A stretch of DNA of 64,000 bases from Membranipora membranacea (GCA_914767715.1 OU612065.1:15748001-15812000); one strand, 5' to 3'; positions 48,201 to 61,708 are shown, numbered from the stretch's first letter. Made by a program: numbers and translations. Notes: generated by a model not told the origin, from the sequence alone.

Positions 48201-51200
48201 CCACAATACAATACAATGAAGGTCTCCTAATTGTCTAATCAAGAAAAACTGGGTAATATTTGGAGGAGCTCCAAAATATAATGTTAATTCTGTACGTCAG
48301 TTTAGTCCTTGGTGTGTCCAATTGGATGAGTAACCTTGAGAAAAATTGCTTAATTTACATACCCTGAATAGCTAATATCCCAATATCGAACAAACCCGGC
48401 TAAATTGATTGATGAGGATATTTTAGCAAGACATTTCTTGAATAATTTGTCATCAAATTTTGTCAACAAGTCAATTATACTGTATAAGCAAAACAAGGTT
48501 TTGGGATGGGCATAGCTGTGTGCAGTTACTAGAGACTCCCTCCTTGACTATTAAAATATCAGGTTTCGAAAGTATCATCTGTAATATTACGGATGATACA
48601 AAACAAACCTTGCGTATAGTCTGGTAAATTTTGACAGCGTTGGAACAAACTTAAATTTTTCGAAATTGTCACGCATTGGTTTGTTCCAACGCTGTCCAAA
48701 TTTACCAGACTATACGCAAGGTTTTGTGGGAATGTCTTGCCTTTTAAGATATAAGCCTCAACTGCAGTCTTAATCTGCCATTTTTATAAGCTCTAAGTGT
48801 GAAATATTGACCTTGGTGGTGGTTTCATAACTTGATGGCACCTGACAGCCATAGTATTACTGTGACCATCAGTGCATTTGATAACCCCAATGTATGTATA
48901 TCTATGATCATTGTCAAAGGAAATTCAACTGCTGGGAATAAAATTGCTTGTAACAACTCACAAGGGTCACCGATTCTCTTGCAACATGTAGAGCATATTC
49001 GAGTTGTGTCGATACTTTGCTTTGTGGTTGTTGAAAACTGGAATGATTTAATACTTACAGAAATAAAAGGAGGTGGGAGATGCAAGCCGCGGTATATATG
49101 ATGATATTTGGCGCCATATTCGCTGCTTGGTACGTAACTTGTTGGCAGAATTGGATGGAAATGTGGTACATGAAGATTAAGTAGCCTCTACTGCAGTTTT
49201 GATAATGTCGGGAAACTCACTTGGCTTATGTCCATCAGGTTCTTGATAATGTTTTATGATCGGCTATAAAAAGTTAACACTGATTTAAGGTTGTAAATTT
49301 ATCTTTCCTTTCTTTCTCTTAGGTATGATCTGACATTCAACATGACTGGTTACATTATGGTGTTTATTAGTGATATAGCTACTGCCTTGAATGGTGTATA
49401 TACTATGAAAAAGCTGCAGGCCAAGGTAGTCAAATATTCATGCATTGCCATTGCATGCTATCATCACTGTTGACGATCCAATGGATGAATTCAAATCACA
49501 CTTACTTGGTTATTCATCTTTCTCCTTTTCGAATGCCATACGACTATTTTATTTAATAATATCTTGAAGACTGAGAAAATGGATATGTTCACACTGGTGG
49601 TAAACTTCTTTGTCGACTCTACCTCTCTTTACACTCATTTTATGCTTTAAGTTGGAGTTGTCTCCTTATTCATACGATGCTGATAACCTATTGCCTGAAT
49701 GCAAGCAGGGCTTGGTCCATTCACCTTCTTTGTCATCGGTTATTTTGTTACAATTCAAACTTTTTTTTTTAGTCACTTGGGAAGTATGGTATTTTATATT
49801 ATAATGCTCTATTCATGATCCTGCCGACTGCACTATTTGTAGAATTTAATGGTGGCTTTGAGACGGTAAGTGTTAGTTGCTAGCAGTATGGCTCCTTGAT
49901 TTGTTGGTGATAGACGCAGGATAGATGTTTAATTTGACTGTAACTGTATTAAGAATCAATGAGTGAGGAAAGAATATTCTGAGGATTTTAAAGCCTGTTC
50001 TATGTTCATTAACTGGTCATATTACGTATTACCTTGCCCAAGCCTGAGTTGAATTGTGGAGCGGACGCTTTTAATTTGCAAAAATAGCACGACCAAGCAA
50101 TGGCAATAAAATGAACACTCTTAAGTTCTTAGGCCACCAAATATAAAATGAACAATGTGTTTTTTTTCGGCTTCATAGGGCCAATGAGACAATTATCCAG
50201 ACTATATGGGTTGCTGACAGTAAACATTAGCTATTAGGCCAAAAGAGATCCGTGATCCATTGGAAAACTGATTCATAATTGAGAGACCATTACATGTCAT
50301 CTGCATGATCAATGTATTAACAAATTGCTCACTGGTACAATTAGGTCTGAGACAAGATTTTGACAATTAAAGTGATATAAGTGCATTGGCTCCACTATCA
50401 ACCATACAGAAGAAGGCGATAGAGGAGCAGTACTATTGCAACGAGCAAAGCATTCTGTGCTGCTAGTCAAACTTTTTCCCTTTGCCTTGTCTAGCACAAA
50501 TAAGCGTTGTGTGGTTAGGCTAGTCTCTAAAGCTATAGAGAGAAGTGAGTTATAAAAATCTGTTCATCTTAGTTTGCTCGAAATGATTGAATTCTACTGT
50601 TTCAGGCGATGGAAGCACCATGGGATGATCCATTATTCGTAGTACAGTTAACAGCTGCTTGTGTGATGGGTTTTATTCTCAATTACTCAGTAGTGTTATG
50701 TACACAGTATAACTCGGCTCTTACCACAACCATAGTCGGAGTGATGAAGGTAAACTTCTAGTTGTACTCGTACTTGTCCTCGTACTTGCACATCAACTTG
50801 TACTCGTACCTGTACTCGTACCTGTACCTGTACTCGTACATGTACTAGTACCTGTACTCGTACCTGTACTCGTACATGTACTCGTACATGTACTCGTACA
50901 TGTACTCGTACCTGTACTCGTACCTGTACTAGTACCTGTACTCGTACCTGTACTCGTACATGTACTCGTACCTGTACTCGTACCTGTACTAGTACCTGTA
51001 CTCGTACCTGTACTCGTACATGTACTAGTACCTGTACTCGTACCTGTACTCGTACCTGTACTAGTACCTGTACTCGTACCTGTACTCGTACATGTACTCG
51101 TACATGTACTCGTACCTGTACTCGTGCCTGTACTCGTGCCTGTACTCGTGCCTGTACTCGTGCCTGTACTCGTACCTGTACTCGTACCTGTACTCGTACC

Positions 51201-54200
51201 TGTACTCGTACCTGTACTAGTACCTGTACTCGTACCTGTACTCGTACATGTACTCGTACATGTACTCGTGCCTGTACTCGTGCCTGTACTCGTGCCTGTA
51301 CTCGTGCCTGTACTCGTGCCTGTACTCGTACCTGTACTCGTGCCTGTACTCGTACCTGTACTCGTACCTGTACTCGTACCTGTACTCGTACCTGTACTCG
51401 TACCTGTACTCGTACCTGTACTAGTACCTGTACTCGTACCTGTACTCGTACCTGTACTCGTACCTGTACTAGTACCTGTACTCGTACCTGTACTCGTACC
51501 TGTACTCGTACCTGTACTCGTACCTGTACTCGTACCTGTACTAGTACCTGTACTAGTACCTGTACTCGTACCTGTACTAGTACCTGTACTCGTACCTGTA
51601 CTAGTACCTGTACTCGTACCTGTACTCGTACCTGTACTCGTACCTGTACTAGTACCTGTACTCGTACCTGTACTCGTACCTGTACTAGTACATGTACTCG
51701 TACCTGTACTCGTACCTGTACTCGTGCCTGTACTCGTACCTGTACTCGTACCTGTACTCGTACCTGTACTCGTACCTGTACTCGTACCTGTACTCGTACC
51801 TGTACTCGTACCTGTACTCGTACCTGTACTCGTACCTGTACTCGTACATGTACTAGTACCTGTACTCGTACATGTACTCGTACCTGTACTAGTACCTGTA
51901 CTCGTACCTGTACTCGTACCTGTACTCGTACCTGTACTCGTACCTGTACTAGTACCTGTACTCGTACCTGTACTCGTACCTGTACTCGTACCTGTACTAG
52001 TACCTGTACTCGTACCTGTACTCGTACCTGTACTCGTACCTGTACTAGTACCTGTACTCGTACCTGTACTCGTACCTGTACTAGTACCTGTACTCGTACC
52101 TGTACTCGTACATGTACTCGTACCTGTACTAGTACCTGTACTCGTACCTGTACTCGTACCTGTACTCGTACCTGTACTAGTACCTGTACTCGTACCTGTA
52201 CTCGTACCTGTACTAGTACATGTACTCGTACCTGTACTCGTACCTGTACTCGTACCTGTACTCGTACCTGTACTCGTACCTGTACTAGTACCTGTACTCG
52301 TACCTGTACTCGTACCTGTACTAGTACCTGTACTCGTACCTGTACTCGTACCTGTACTAGTACCTGTACTCGTACCTGTACTCGTACCTGTACTCGTACC
52401 TGTACTAGTACCTGTACTCGTACCTGTACTCGTACCTGTACTCGTACCTGTACTAGTACCTGTACTCGTACCTGTACTAGTACATGTACTCGTACCTGTA
52501 CTCGTACCTGTACTCGTACCTGTACTCGTACCTGTACTCGTACCTGTACTAGTACCTGTACTCGTACCTGTACTCGTACCTGTACTAGTACCTGTACTCG
52601 TACCTGTACTCGTACCTGTACTAGTACCTGTACTCGTACCTGTACTCGTACCTGTACTAGTACCTGTACTCGTACCTGTACTCGTACATGTACTAGTACC
52701 TGTACTCGTACATGTACTCGTACCTGTACTAGTACCTGTACTCGTACCTGTACTCGTACCTGTACTCGTACCTGTACTCGTACCTGTACTCGTACCTGTA
52801 CTAGTACCTGTACTCGTACCTGTACTCGTACCTGTACTAGTACCTGTACTCGTACCTGTACTCGTACATGTACTAGTACCTGTACTCGTACCTGTACTCG
52901 TACCTGTACTAGTACCTGTACTCGTACCTGTACTCGTACCTGTACTAGTACCTGTACTCGTACCTGTACTCGTACCTGTACTAGTACCTGTACTCGTACC
53001 TGTACTAGTACCTGTACTCGTACCTGTACTCGTACCTGTACTCGTACCTGTACTCGTACCTGTACTAGTACCTGTACTCGTACCTGTACTCGTACCTGTA
53101 CTAGTACATGTACTCGTACCTGTACTCGTACCTGTACTCGTACCTGTACTCGTACCTGTACTCGTACCTGTACTAGTACCTGTACTCGTACCTGTACTCG
53201 TACCTGTACTAGTACCTGTACTCGTACCTGTACTCGTACCTGTACTAGTACCTGTACTCGTACCTGTACTCGTACCTGTACTAGTACCTGTACTAGTACC
53301 TGTACTCGTACCTGTACTCGTACCTGTACTCGTACCTGTACTCGTACCTGTACTCGTACCTGTACTCGTACCTGTACCTGTACTCGTACCTGTACTCGTA
53401 CCTGTACTCGTACCTGTACTCGTACCTGTACTCGTACCTGTACTCGTACATGTACTCGTACATGTACTCGTACATGTACTCGTACCTGTACTCGTACCTG
53501 TACTAGTACCTGTACTCGTACCTGTACTCGTACCTGTACTAGTACCTGTACTCGTACCTGTACTCGTACATGTACTCGTACCTGTACTCGTACCAGTACT
53601 AGTACCTGTACTCGTACCTGTACTCGTACCTGTACCTGTACTCGTACCTGTACTCGTACCTGTACTAGTACCTGTACTCGTACCTGTACTCGTACATGTA
53701 CTCGTACATGTACTCGTACATGTACTCGTACCTGTACTCGTACCTGTACTAGTACCTGTACTCGTACCTGTACTCGTACCTGTACCTGTACTCGTACCTG
53801 TACTCGTACCTGTACTAGTACCTGTACTCGTACTCGTACCTGTACTCGTACCTGTACTCGTACCTGTACTCGTACCTGTACTCGTACATGTACTCGTACA
53901 TGTACTCGTACATGTACTCGTACCTGTACTCGTACCTGTACTAGTACCTGTACTCGTACCTGTACTCGTACCTGTTCCTGTACTCGTACCTGTACTCGTA
54001 CCTGTACTCGTACCTGCACTCGTACCTGTACTCGTACCTGTACTCGTACCTGTACTCGTACCTGTACTCGTACCTGTACTCGTACCTGTACTCGTACCTG
54101 TACTCGTACCTGTACTCGTACCTGTACTCGTATCTGTACTAGTACATGTACTAGTACCTGTACTCGTACCTGTACTAGTACCTGTACTAGTACCTGTACT

Positions 54201-55924
54201 CGTACCTGTACTCGTACATGTACTAGTACCTGTACTCGTATCTGTACTCGTACAGGTACGAGTACATGTACGAGTACATGTACTCGTACCTGTACTCGTA
54301 CCTGTACTAGTACCTGTACTCGTACCTGTACTCGTACCTGTACTAGTACCTGTACTCGTACCTGTACTCGTACATGTACTAGTACCTGTACTCGTATCTG
54401 TACTAGTACTCGCACTTGTACTCGTACTTATACTTGTACATGAACTTGTACTCGTACCTGTACTCGTACATGTACTAGTACTCGCACTCGTACTTATACT
54501 CGTACTTGTACATGAACTTGTACTCGTACTTGTACTCGTACTTGTACTCGTACTTGTACTCGTACTTGTACTCGTACTTATACTCGTACTTGTACTTAAT
54601 GTTAAACTCTCTTTACGTTCTGTGATATGATTTCATTGCACTAGTACCCCTTGATTTGGATGTTCAACGATATGAGGAATATTGATGATATGTCCCGATT
54701 GTAATTTTATAATGTTTACATAATATACTTTAACTTTTAACAGAACATACTTGTCACATACATTGGTATGTTTATTGGAGGAGATTATATCTTTAATCTG
54801 ATGAACTTCATAGGATTGAATATAAGGTAAGTTATATAAATATGTACTCTCGCTTATGTGGTGACAACAATCAAATTATCCATAGCTGACAATCAAGTCT
54901 AGACCAGACTAATTAGCTCGATATTAAACATTTGATCATTCGATAAAATGTAAACAGAACCTTTAATTTTTCCATAAAGCGATATGAACCCATTTGTGAT
55001 TGAAATATAAAATACCTATGCTAGATAAAGATCCAAATGTCAATGAAACCTTGTTGATATTGACACAAAATACCCAGCCTCTTGATTCAGCCCACTAGTG
55101 TTTTGTTTTTATTCCAGTGAGTCCTGGATAAATTCTATATGGCATAAGGAGTTTTAAAATTTTCAAATAAATTAACCTCACTCTTTATCAAAACCAATAA
55201 ATAAAAGGTGAATTGTGTATGGTGTTTCACATATTAATTTGAGAATGTGAGCTCTGTTAAAGAATGTGACTGTCTTGATTTTTTAAGGGACTCTTCAACT
55301 GAGCTTATTTTTTCGAGCTTTTTCGTGCGATGCATAATAATACAGTTTATTTAAATTGGGAAATTATTTAATTTGAAAATTGATTAAACAAAAAGTCCAA
55401 GCTCGAAGTGAAAATGACCCCTGTTACAATGTTGAAAAGCACACACGGTCCACACAAGAACATGATGGGGCTACATGAAAAGATACCAAATACATGAATC
55501 AATTGATTGACATCGACTTTATCAAATTTCTCATATTAATTCAAAAATTTATCGGAGGACAGACAACATATCAAATTATTGATACAGAAAATACTGAAGC
55601 CTCAATCTGAAAACGTTTTATGGACTTACATGAGCTCAGCTGTTACCTCCTATAGACAGACATTCCATATTAGGCCCTATACTGTCACTAATACCAGGTA
55701 TAGTACAAACCAAACGGTTCTGCCTTAGTTATCTCACTGCAAGATTTATATGTGTCTGTATTTATTTCTTTTGCAGCGCTGCAGCGAGTGTGGCTTATAC
55801 ATATTTAGAATTTATGGGCAAGAAAACTCCGAATCCCACATCGACAGAGATCACAGTAAATCCTACCCCAGCTCAAGAGGATATGAAATCCATTAGGAAA
55901 TCAAATAGCAATACTTCAGTGTAA
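45258..55924 (+). CDS. SLC35D: SLC35D-type nucleotide-sugar transporter
   Basis: SLC35D proteins exchange UDP-sugars (UDP-glucuronate, UDP-GalNAc or UDP-GlcNAc) for UMP across ER or Golgi membranes. Ten exons in consistent phase encode 335 residues (human SLC35D2 337, SLC35D1 355): 45258-45367, 46375-46492, 47153-47220, 47653-47724, 49061-49129, 49323-49425, 49773-49865, 50606-50749, 54744-54826, 55777-55924. Diagnostic blocks are [76 protein letters not shown], and [19 protein letters not shown]. About ten hydrophobic segments and a hydrophilic cytosolic tail follow the family plan. The D1/D2 split cannot be settled by eye. The intron between exons 8 and 9 (50750-54743) is almost entirely a tandem array. 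Another intron holds the inverted-repeat element at 48606-48724. Confidence 0.95.
45915..45929. repeat. Poly-G run in SLC35D intron 1
   Basis: About 13 consecutive G residues, the longest such run in the window and notable in AT-rich DNA. It can form a stable secondary structure and is prone to length error. A comparable C run lies at about 6250-6261. Confidence 0.8.
48606..48724. mobile_element. Inverted-repeat MITE-like element in SLC35D intron 4
   Basis: The left arm (about 48606-48650, beginning AACCTTGCGTATAGTCTGGT) is mirrored by 48679-48724 with only one or two mismatches. A 28-bp AT-rich spacer separates the arms. No coding sequence is present. No clear target duplication was found at these edges. 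Confidence 0.8.
50764..54596. repeat. 3.8-kb tandem array (6/12-bp unit, 36-bp higher order) in SLC35D intron 8
   Basis: About 320 copies of a 12-bp unit TACTCGTACCTG, itself two related hexamers that each contain GTAC. Variants TACTAGTACCTG and TACTCGTACATG recur. Over long tracts the order is one TAG-type unit followed by two TCG-type units, a 36-bp higher-order repeat with occasional 48-bp variants. Blocks with three successive ACATG units recur near 53450, 53690 and 53885. Edge units (after 54400 and before 50800) are more diverged. The unit has no stop codons in two frames, so both strands show meaningless ORFs of more than 1100 codons. Confidence 0.97.
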
Positions 55925-57457
55925 ATCTGAATCTCATAATAAGCAATCAACCATTCTGTATATACATACTTGTAGTCTTATTTCTGTGTCATATTTAGGA
56001 CTATCCGACTTTTCCGCACATATGTACATTTTTGTGTTGATACCAAAGGCTTGGGTCTATACATCTCATTCAAACATAATCACATGATTTTTTCATTCTC
56101 TGTTATACATAATATTTTCAATCGCGAGCTCAGCTGTTTCTCTCTAGTTCAGCGAGGTTTCGCATCCACTTCCTTCTTGCGTTATCTTCAAAATCTTAAA
56201 TGATATGTTTTATATATTATAGTTTGTACAACGCTATGCAATGATAATGTTGTTGTTTAGAAATGTTTTTTCTATTTATTATGACTGTGTGGTGTTCCTG
56301 ATCCAACCTATATTGAAGAAAATCTCTGGACTTATAGCATTTTTCTCAATTTATTATCAAAAGTGAACACTGAATTATTCTGTCTTTGGTTTGTAGAAAA
56401 ATTAGTAAACTCGAGAATGACAACTCCCAAACTATTAAACACAGAAAAGTGAGTCAATGTTGAGAAAATGTGATTTGCACTTCGCTTCTGCTTTTTGTGT
56501 GAAAAAACTATCACCTATGACTCGGTAAATCATTGCTACCGGGAATTTCGGGTCTCAATCTCTGTGACGTCGATACTGCCATGCATAAAATATCAGGACA
56601 AACTCACTCCACTGGTACATATTAGGTCTATGGTTTTCACAGCGTGATGAGTAACTAAAAAATAGTTCTATCATTACTCACAAATGGGATATGTGTTATT
56701 TCTATTACCTTAAAAACCAATACTACAAATGCTGTTTAATTTCCATAATTAGCTTGCTAAATTTTTCATCTCAATGTTTGTCTTATTGATAATACAGTGT
56801 ACTTTATATCCATGATACTAAAATCGTAACAATGAATCTGAGTCATATGAGTTGGTGTTATGCAAATCTACTAAGCCTATTAGTTCTACACCCATATCCA
56901 CATTTCCGGTTTTATAAACCCTATAAAATGAATGAGGAGTTTTGGAAGTTTGGTATCTTTCCTAGACTAGGCATGTTTCTTGCTTTTCCATCAAAAATTT
57001 TCGCCTAAAAGTAATTGAAAAAAATCCAGTTTCATTTCCTGTTTTAAGTTGTCTGCCCGAATTTCTCCATAGCGTTGTGGCATGAAAAAATGTTATATGA
57101 TTAATATGCTCATTACACAGATTGGCTTGAGAAGTCATCGAGCTCATCAAACTCGCCATTTGGAAATCCTTGATCCATATGCTGCACCTCTTGACCATCT
57201 ATAAACCCGCTGGAGCCAAATAGTAAACAGCGTAGAGTAAATTAGCTCATGATTCCTCTCTACATGTGATTCACCAGTAGAGAGAACATTACTGTGAATC
57301 AGAAGAGTCCTTTATAAGGTTGACGGCACCGTGATAGATTTCATTTGCTGTTTTGCCTGCAAGAACAACACTACAAGCTTCGAGGTTGCCTAATCAAGTA
57401 TCTCTACGTGATCTCTACGTCATTTTTTTTTGCCTTGCCTTACATTATACTTTCAAG
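55925..57457. other. Intergenic, no gene seen
   Basis: AT-rich DNA following SLC35D. No exon or repeat was recognised. It ends with a long pyrimidine tract and a candidate acceptor (TTTCAAG ending 57457) in front of the small secreted-protein gene. Confidence 0.5.
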
Positions 57458-57478
57458 CATTAATTTATTTGATTCAAC

Positions 57479-58889
57479 ATGCTGAAAATGGAGCACATTT
57501 GTTGGACTAGCTTGATATTAGGATTAATTCTACTACCAAGTCTGAATGCAGCACAAAATACGTAAGCTTCTGTAATTTTAATAAGCTTCGATATTGTTAT
57601 CTTTCACCAAGGAGTACTGTTACTCCTAGACAGGCTATGTTATCCTTACTTTCACAACAACAAATATTTTGCAATAATTTTCCGATCATTTTTCTCTAAA
57701 CATTCTTATATCTTTTTGAGGATTTATACTCATAAAAACCTGAAAAAATAATGTTTTTTTATCTTTTTTTTTCCCAGGTGTGAGTGTAAGTTTGGGTTCA
57801 AGACATATTACATCCAGACATTTATGATCAGCCAGATACCATCTTATTCCAATGATTGGCAATGTGAACCTTTCATAGCCGCCTGTACAGAATACTGCAA
57901 CGATAAAGGTACTTATACTGTACATTGTCAATATTGTATTGCATACTATGTAATATTATGAAATATGACGCTTGCTTGGCAATTTTTTTGGACTGTTTTT
58001 ACCAAAATTAATCGACTTGCATCTAAATTGTTGTGATTTTTTATTCTTATTGTAATTTAACATTTTAGGTGCAGCCCTGCTTACAAATGGGGCACGTACA
58101 GAACTCTCAATTGCAGGACGAACACAAAAACTTGGTATGTTGTTGTAATTGATGTATGAAGATTCATTTGTTCAAATTGTATTATTAACTATATTTCCCA
58201 AAAAGTTTGAAGGTCTGGATTTTTCCAAACTTTCTTATACTCTTGTTTGATAATCAAAGAAGTTGTCGCAAAAAAATGAATAAATCTAACTTGTAATGCA
58301 AACTCATTTGTGAAACAACTGTACCATAAATTACCACATGTTTGACGTTTGACCACTTTATCTATATCGCATATATTAATTCTGGACAGGAACAAAATAA
58401 CACAAAAATACTATTAGAATATTAAAATAAATGCAGTACATTGATCTGATAAAACAATATACAATAAATGTTTTTTTTAAATATTAGATCAATTTTAATT
58501 ATGTTAGGCATCAAAAGTTAATTAAAATCATCAGGGCATATCACTAGCAGCCACCGAACCTTGAACCTAACACACCAACAATGTGAGTGAGAAGGATAAA
58601 GCAAAAATTGAATTACTGCTGTTTCTGGATTGTGTATGGGAGTACAATTTTCTAGGTAATAGGCACCCTTCCCTTTGATCATAACAACATGTTGACCTGA
58701 ATTGTCATTTTCTCCCATTCTTTAGGAGATTACCTATGCAGAGTAGGGGGTCATAACACGCCTCTGGTGCCAACAGGGACAGATCTATCTATGTATATCT
58801 CAGTTTGGAGTTGTGGAGTACCAAGGCGTTTGACTAAACAGATGGACACAAACTTCTGCTGCCGATATAACAAATATAGGCAATGCTGA
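57479..58889 (+). CDS. Small secreted cysteine-rich protein, unrecognised
   Basis: Four exons in consistent phase (57479-57561, 57778-57908, 58069-58134, 58726-58889) encode 147 residues. The first exon is a clear signal peptide (hydrophobic core SLILGLILLPSLNA, cleavage probably after NA). The mature part has ten cysteines, including CEC near its start and a terminal NFCCRYNKYRQC. Further landmarks are GFKTYYIQTFMIS, WQCEPFIAAC and VGGHNTPLVPTGTDL. An even cysteine number in a secreted protein suggests disulfides. I do not recognise the family, and no enzymatic motif is visible. AATAAA at 59086-59091 is a plausible poly(A) signal. Consistent splice sites and phase support a real gene. Confidence 0.7.
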
Positions 58890-61012
58890 CTTACTGCGAC
58901 TTAATGAAAATTTGTGTACCGTGAAGGCGATCGAAGAAAAAGAATTATATATTTATGAATCTGTTATGTTTGTTCTATGTATTTATGATTTATATCATCA
59001 TGTTGTCTTACAATTCTGTACCTTCAATATAAATATTTTTTGCACATATCCTGTATGGTAGCACCATAAACATAAAAACTACAAGAATAAATATGTATAT
59101 ATTTATATATATAGATAATATATGTATTGATATCCGATTCCAGAGCATGTGGTATTCAAAATAGTTCAAACCAACTCAGCAGCATTTATCGTCAAAACCT
59201 TTTGCAGTACAATGGATATGATTTAATAATAATCTTGAGAAAAGTGATTCAGTAATGATTCATTATTTGGGAAGTACATTGATAAATAAATCTGCGGAAT
59301 AGATGGGAATAAAAACTGAAAATGTTCACAAACAGCTTTACACCTATCACTGAAAATAAACGGCACCAAAGACTATCTAGAGAGTTTGCCTCCCCAAGAT
59401 GCCAGCAACCATAGACATGATCAGGGTAATAATAAGTCTTATCAAACCACTCGACCATGGCTAACCCAACCATACAAATTAAGTTCTCTGTGCAATGAAA
59501 TCAGACAGAAGAGATGCTTGGTTAAATCAAGGAGTTAGAGTCTAACTCTTTGGTTAAATCAGGGAGAATGGTTAAATCTGATCTGATCTCTAACTCCTTG
59601 ATCCTTGCATCTCGTGTTCATATATGGAGTTGCCTTTTTAATTCAATGAGGAAGCAACTTCAAATGCAAACTTGGAGATCAATAAAAACAACCTTGACAC
59701 AGAAAGTGTCTGACTTTGCTCACTATATTGAGAAACCATAATGAAATGTAGCCTTGTTGCCAAAAAAACTCTAAAAAATTTGTGGTGCACCAAACAGCAA
59801 TGTAGATATAGTTTCATGAGAGAGCCCTAAATAGGTGAACTAAATGTATGGTTTAGGGCAATCGAAGTGGTGAAGAAAAGAGAGGGGGAAAATAATTGTA
59901 GTACCAGGTAGGTGTAACTTGAATTCAGTGGTAGCAGCAAAGAGTCTTCTACTCCTTGGTGGTAGCATGTCAATACAGGTTTTGTTAATGGCTGATAGTG
60001 ATAGAGCCTTAGCCAGTCCATGACCCATACACCTGAAGAGTTTTAAAGGTGCTTACATGTCACCCAGGTATAGTACTGTATTATATCAAAGAATTTTACA
60101 TGAATGTTGTGCAACAACTCTTGTTTGTTGTCAATTGAATAACTAAATTTTCAAAAGTGCCAAAGATAGTAATACAATAGACCTAGGTTGGAAGAACTGG
60201 ACTGTGGGTTATACCCACCAACTGTAGAGTTTGGAGGAGGTACTACCATATACTATTGGTATGAATAGGTACTTGTTGCTAGCTAGTAAAGTAGTAGTAG
60301 CTACATGTACCCTCCTAGTAGTACCTACAAGTACATAAGTAAGCTTGTAGCTAGTAACTACAAATACCTACCACCCCTGGGACTTACATGCCTTTACTTT
60401 GGCAGTACCCAGTGGGGTAGTTGATACTGGACATTGGCAAAGTAAAGGCATGTAAGTCCCAGGGGCCCATGCTACTACCTAGTCATACCTAACCTAGCTA
60501 GGTCTACTAGTGGTACAAGTAGCTAGGTTAGGTTCTGCTAGTATAACTCTACTACTTATTCTGAGTTACTCATATGACCTCCACTCACCATACTAATCAA
60601 CTCATACTCAGAACAGCAGACAATAGATAGAATTGTGTGATGAAGGATGAGATAAGTAGACCTACAGTCTATGTTGGGCAGTTTATCATGACTCCACACC
60701 TAGACCATAGCAGTTTGTCTATTATTTATTTGTCTATTATTTGTGTCACCATTTAGTCGATGACAATGTATAGTCTCTCCACTGTTCCATCATCAGCCAT
60801 GGGCTGCTTGGGCATGCAAGCCTGGATTTTGTCTATGTCCATTGTCAACCCAATGAACTCCCTCATTGGTCAACCGCTGGACAGATTAGAAACTAGATAT
60901 GTGCAAAACTCTCGACATAGTATGCCCATGTCATCGAGCACCTCTTCATAAACTTGTTCAAGTGTGACAAGTTTCTACAAGGCTTGAAAAAGTCGAAAAG
61001 AAAGAGTCAGCG
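58890..61012. other. Intergenic with MITE, no gene seen
   Basis: It contains the MITE relative at 60372-60471. A 15-bp inverted pair (ATCAAGGAGTTAGAG and its complement) lies at about 59526-59605, with short repeats of GGTTAAATC. The region 60280-60590 is rich in CTAG/GTAG motifs. No exon was recognised. Confidence 0.5.
60372..60471. mobile_element. MITE, shorter relative of the 44727-44860 element
   Basis: The ends ACCCCTGGGACTTACATG and CATGTAAGTCCCAGGGG, extended by CTTTACTTTG and its complement, match the fold-back element at 44727-44860. About 100 bp long, with a shorter and less complementary centre. The left outermost bases are altered, and the target duplication is unclear in the CTAC-rich flanks. 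Confidence 0.88.
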
Positions 61013-61096
61013 ATGTTTTTTAGTAAAATCCCTTCAATCACTTGGCTCATAATTGTTGCTCTGTGTTCCCAAATCATTCACTCGGAAGATATACAG
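61013..61096 (+). CDS. Candidate signal-peptide exon of an unidentified secreted protein
   Basis: An ATG opens 28 codons with a hydrophobic core (ITWLIIVALCSQIIHS) ending at a GTAAAA donor in phase 0. It resembles the first exon of the small secreted protein at 57479, but no downstream exon was identified before SIRT1. It could equally be chance. Confidence 0.25.
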
Positions 61097-61708
61097 GTAA
61101 AATAAAAGCGATGAGCGATTTTGGAACAGACTTCTCAGGTCTTACACATCTCAGCAAGGAGAGTCCAGATTTTGGCAGTTTCACTTGAAAGGCCCCCTGT
61201 ATAAACCCATGGTCAACATAAACATTTCCCAAAGGGTTTATATCCTATTTTGATTTTAAAATGAAACAAATTCAATGCTATCTTTGGCATTGTCCTAACA
61301 AATTCATGTAAATTGATGAACAGCATCGACCTCCATTTATAACGAATGACAAATTGCTACAAACAGCCACCCTGAACATACCATTTTAGAATTTTCTGTT
61401 TGGCTAAAATGATGGACACGGATTATTTGTCTACAAACGCTGCCACACCCATACATGACAAGTTGGTAGACCCAGAAATCAGGAGGTCTCCGCGGACAAA
61501 GTCCCGACCCGGAGTACCACTCTGCGCGTCCCACAGTGAAGGTGTAATCTGGCCCTTGTTGTCATTTACTTTAAGCCAACACTAGAGCGTTCATATTATG
61601 AAATGCCTAATTTTACCTGATTTTACAAATTATATTGTTGCACTTTATCCAAATGAGGAGAGATAGTATGTTAATAGGCAATTATATATAGTTATATATA
61701 CTGTGGGG

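Noticed and set aside
50696-54630. ORFs of more than 1100 codons on both strands (Val/Gln/Arg and Val/Leu/Pro repeats)
   Set aside because: They are translations of a 12-bp tandem repeat without stops, lie in an SLC35D intron, and exist on both strands at once.
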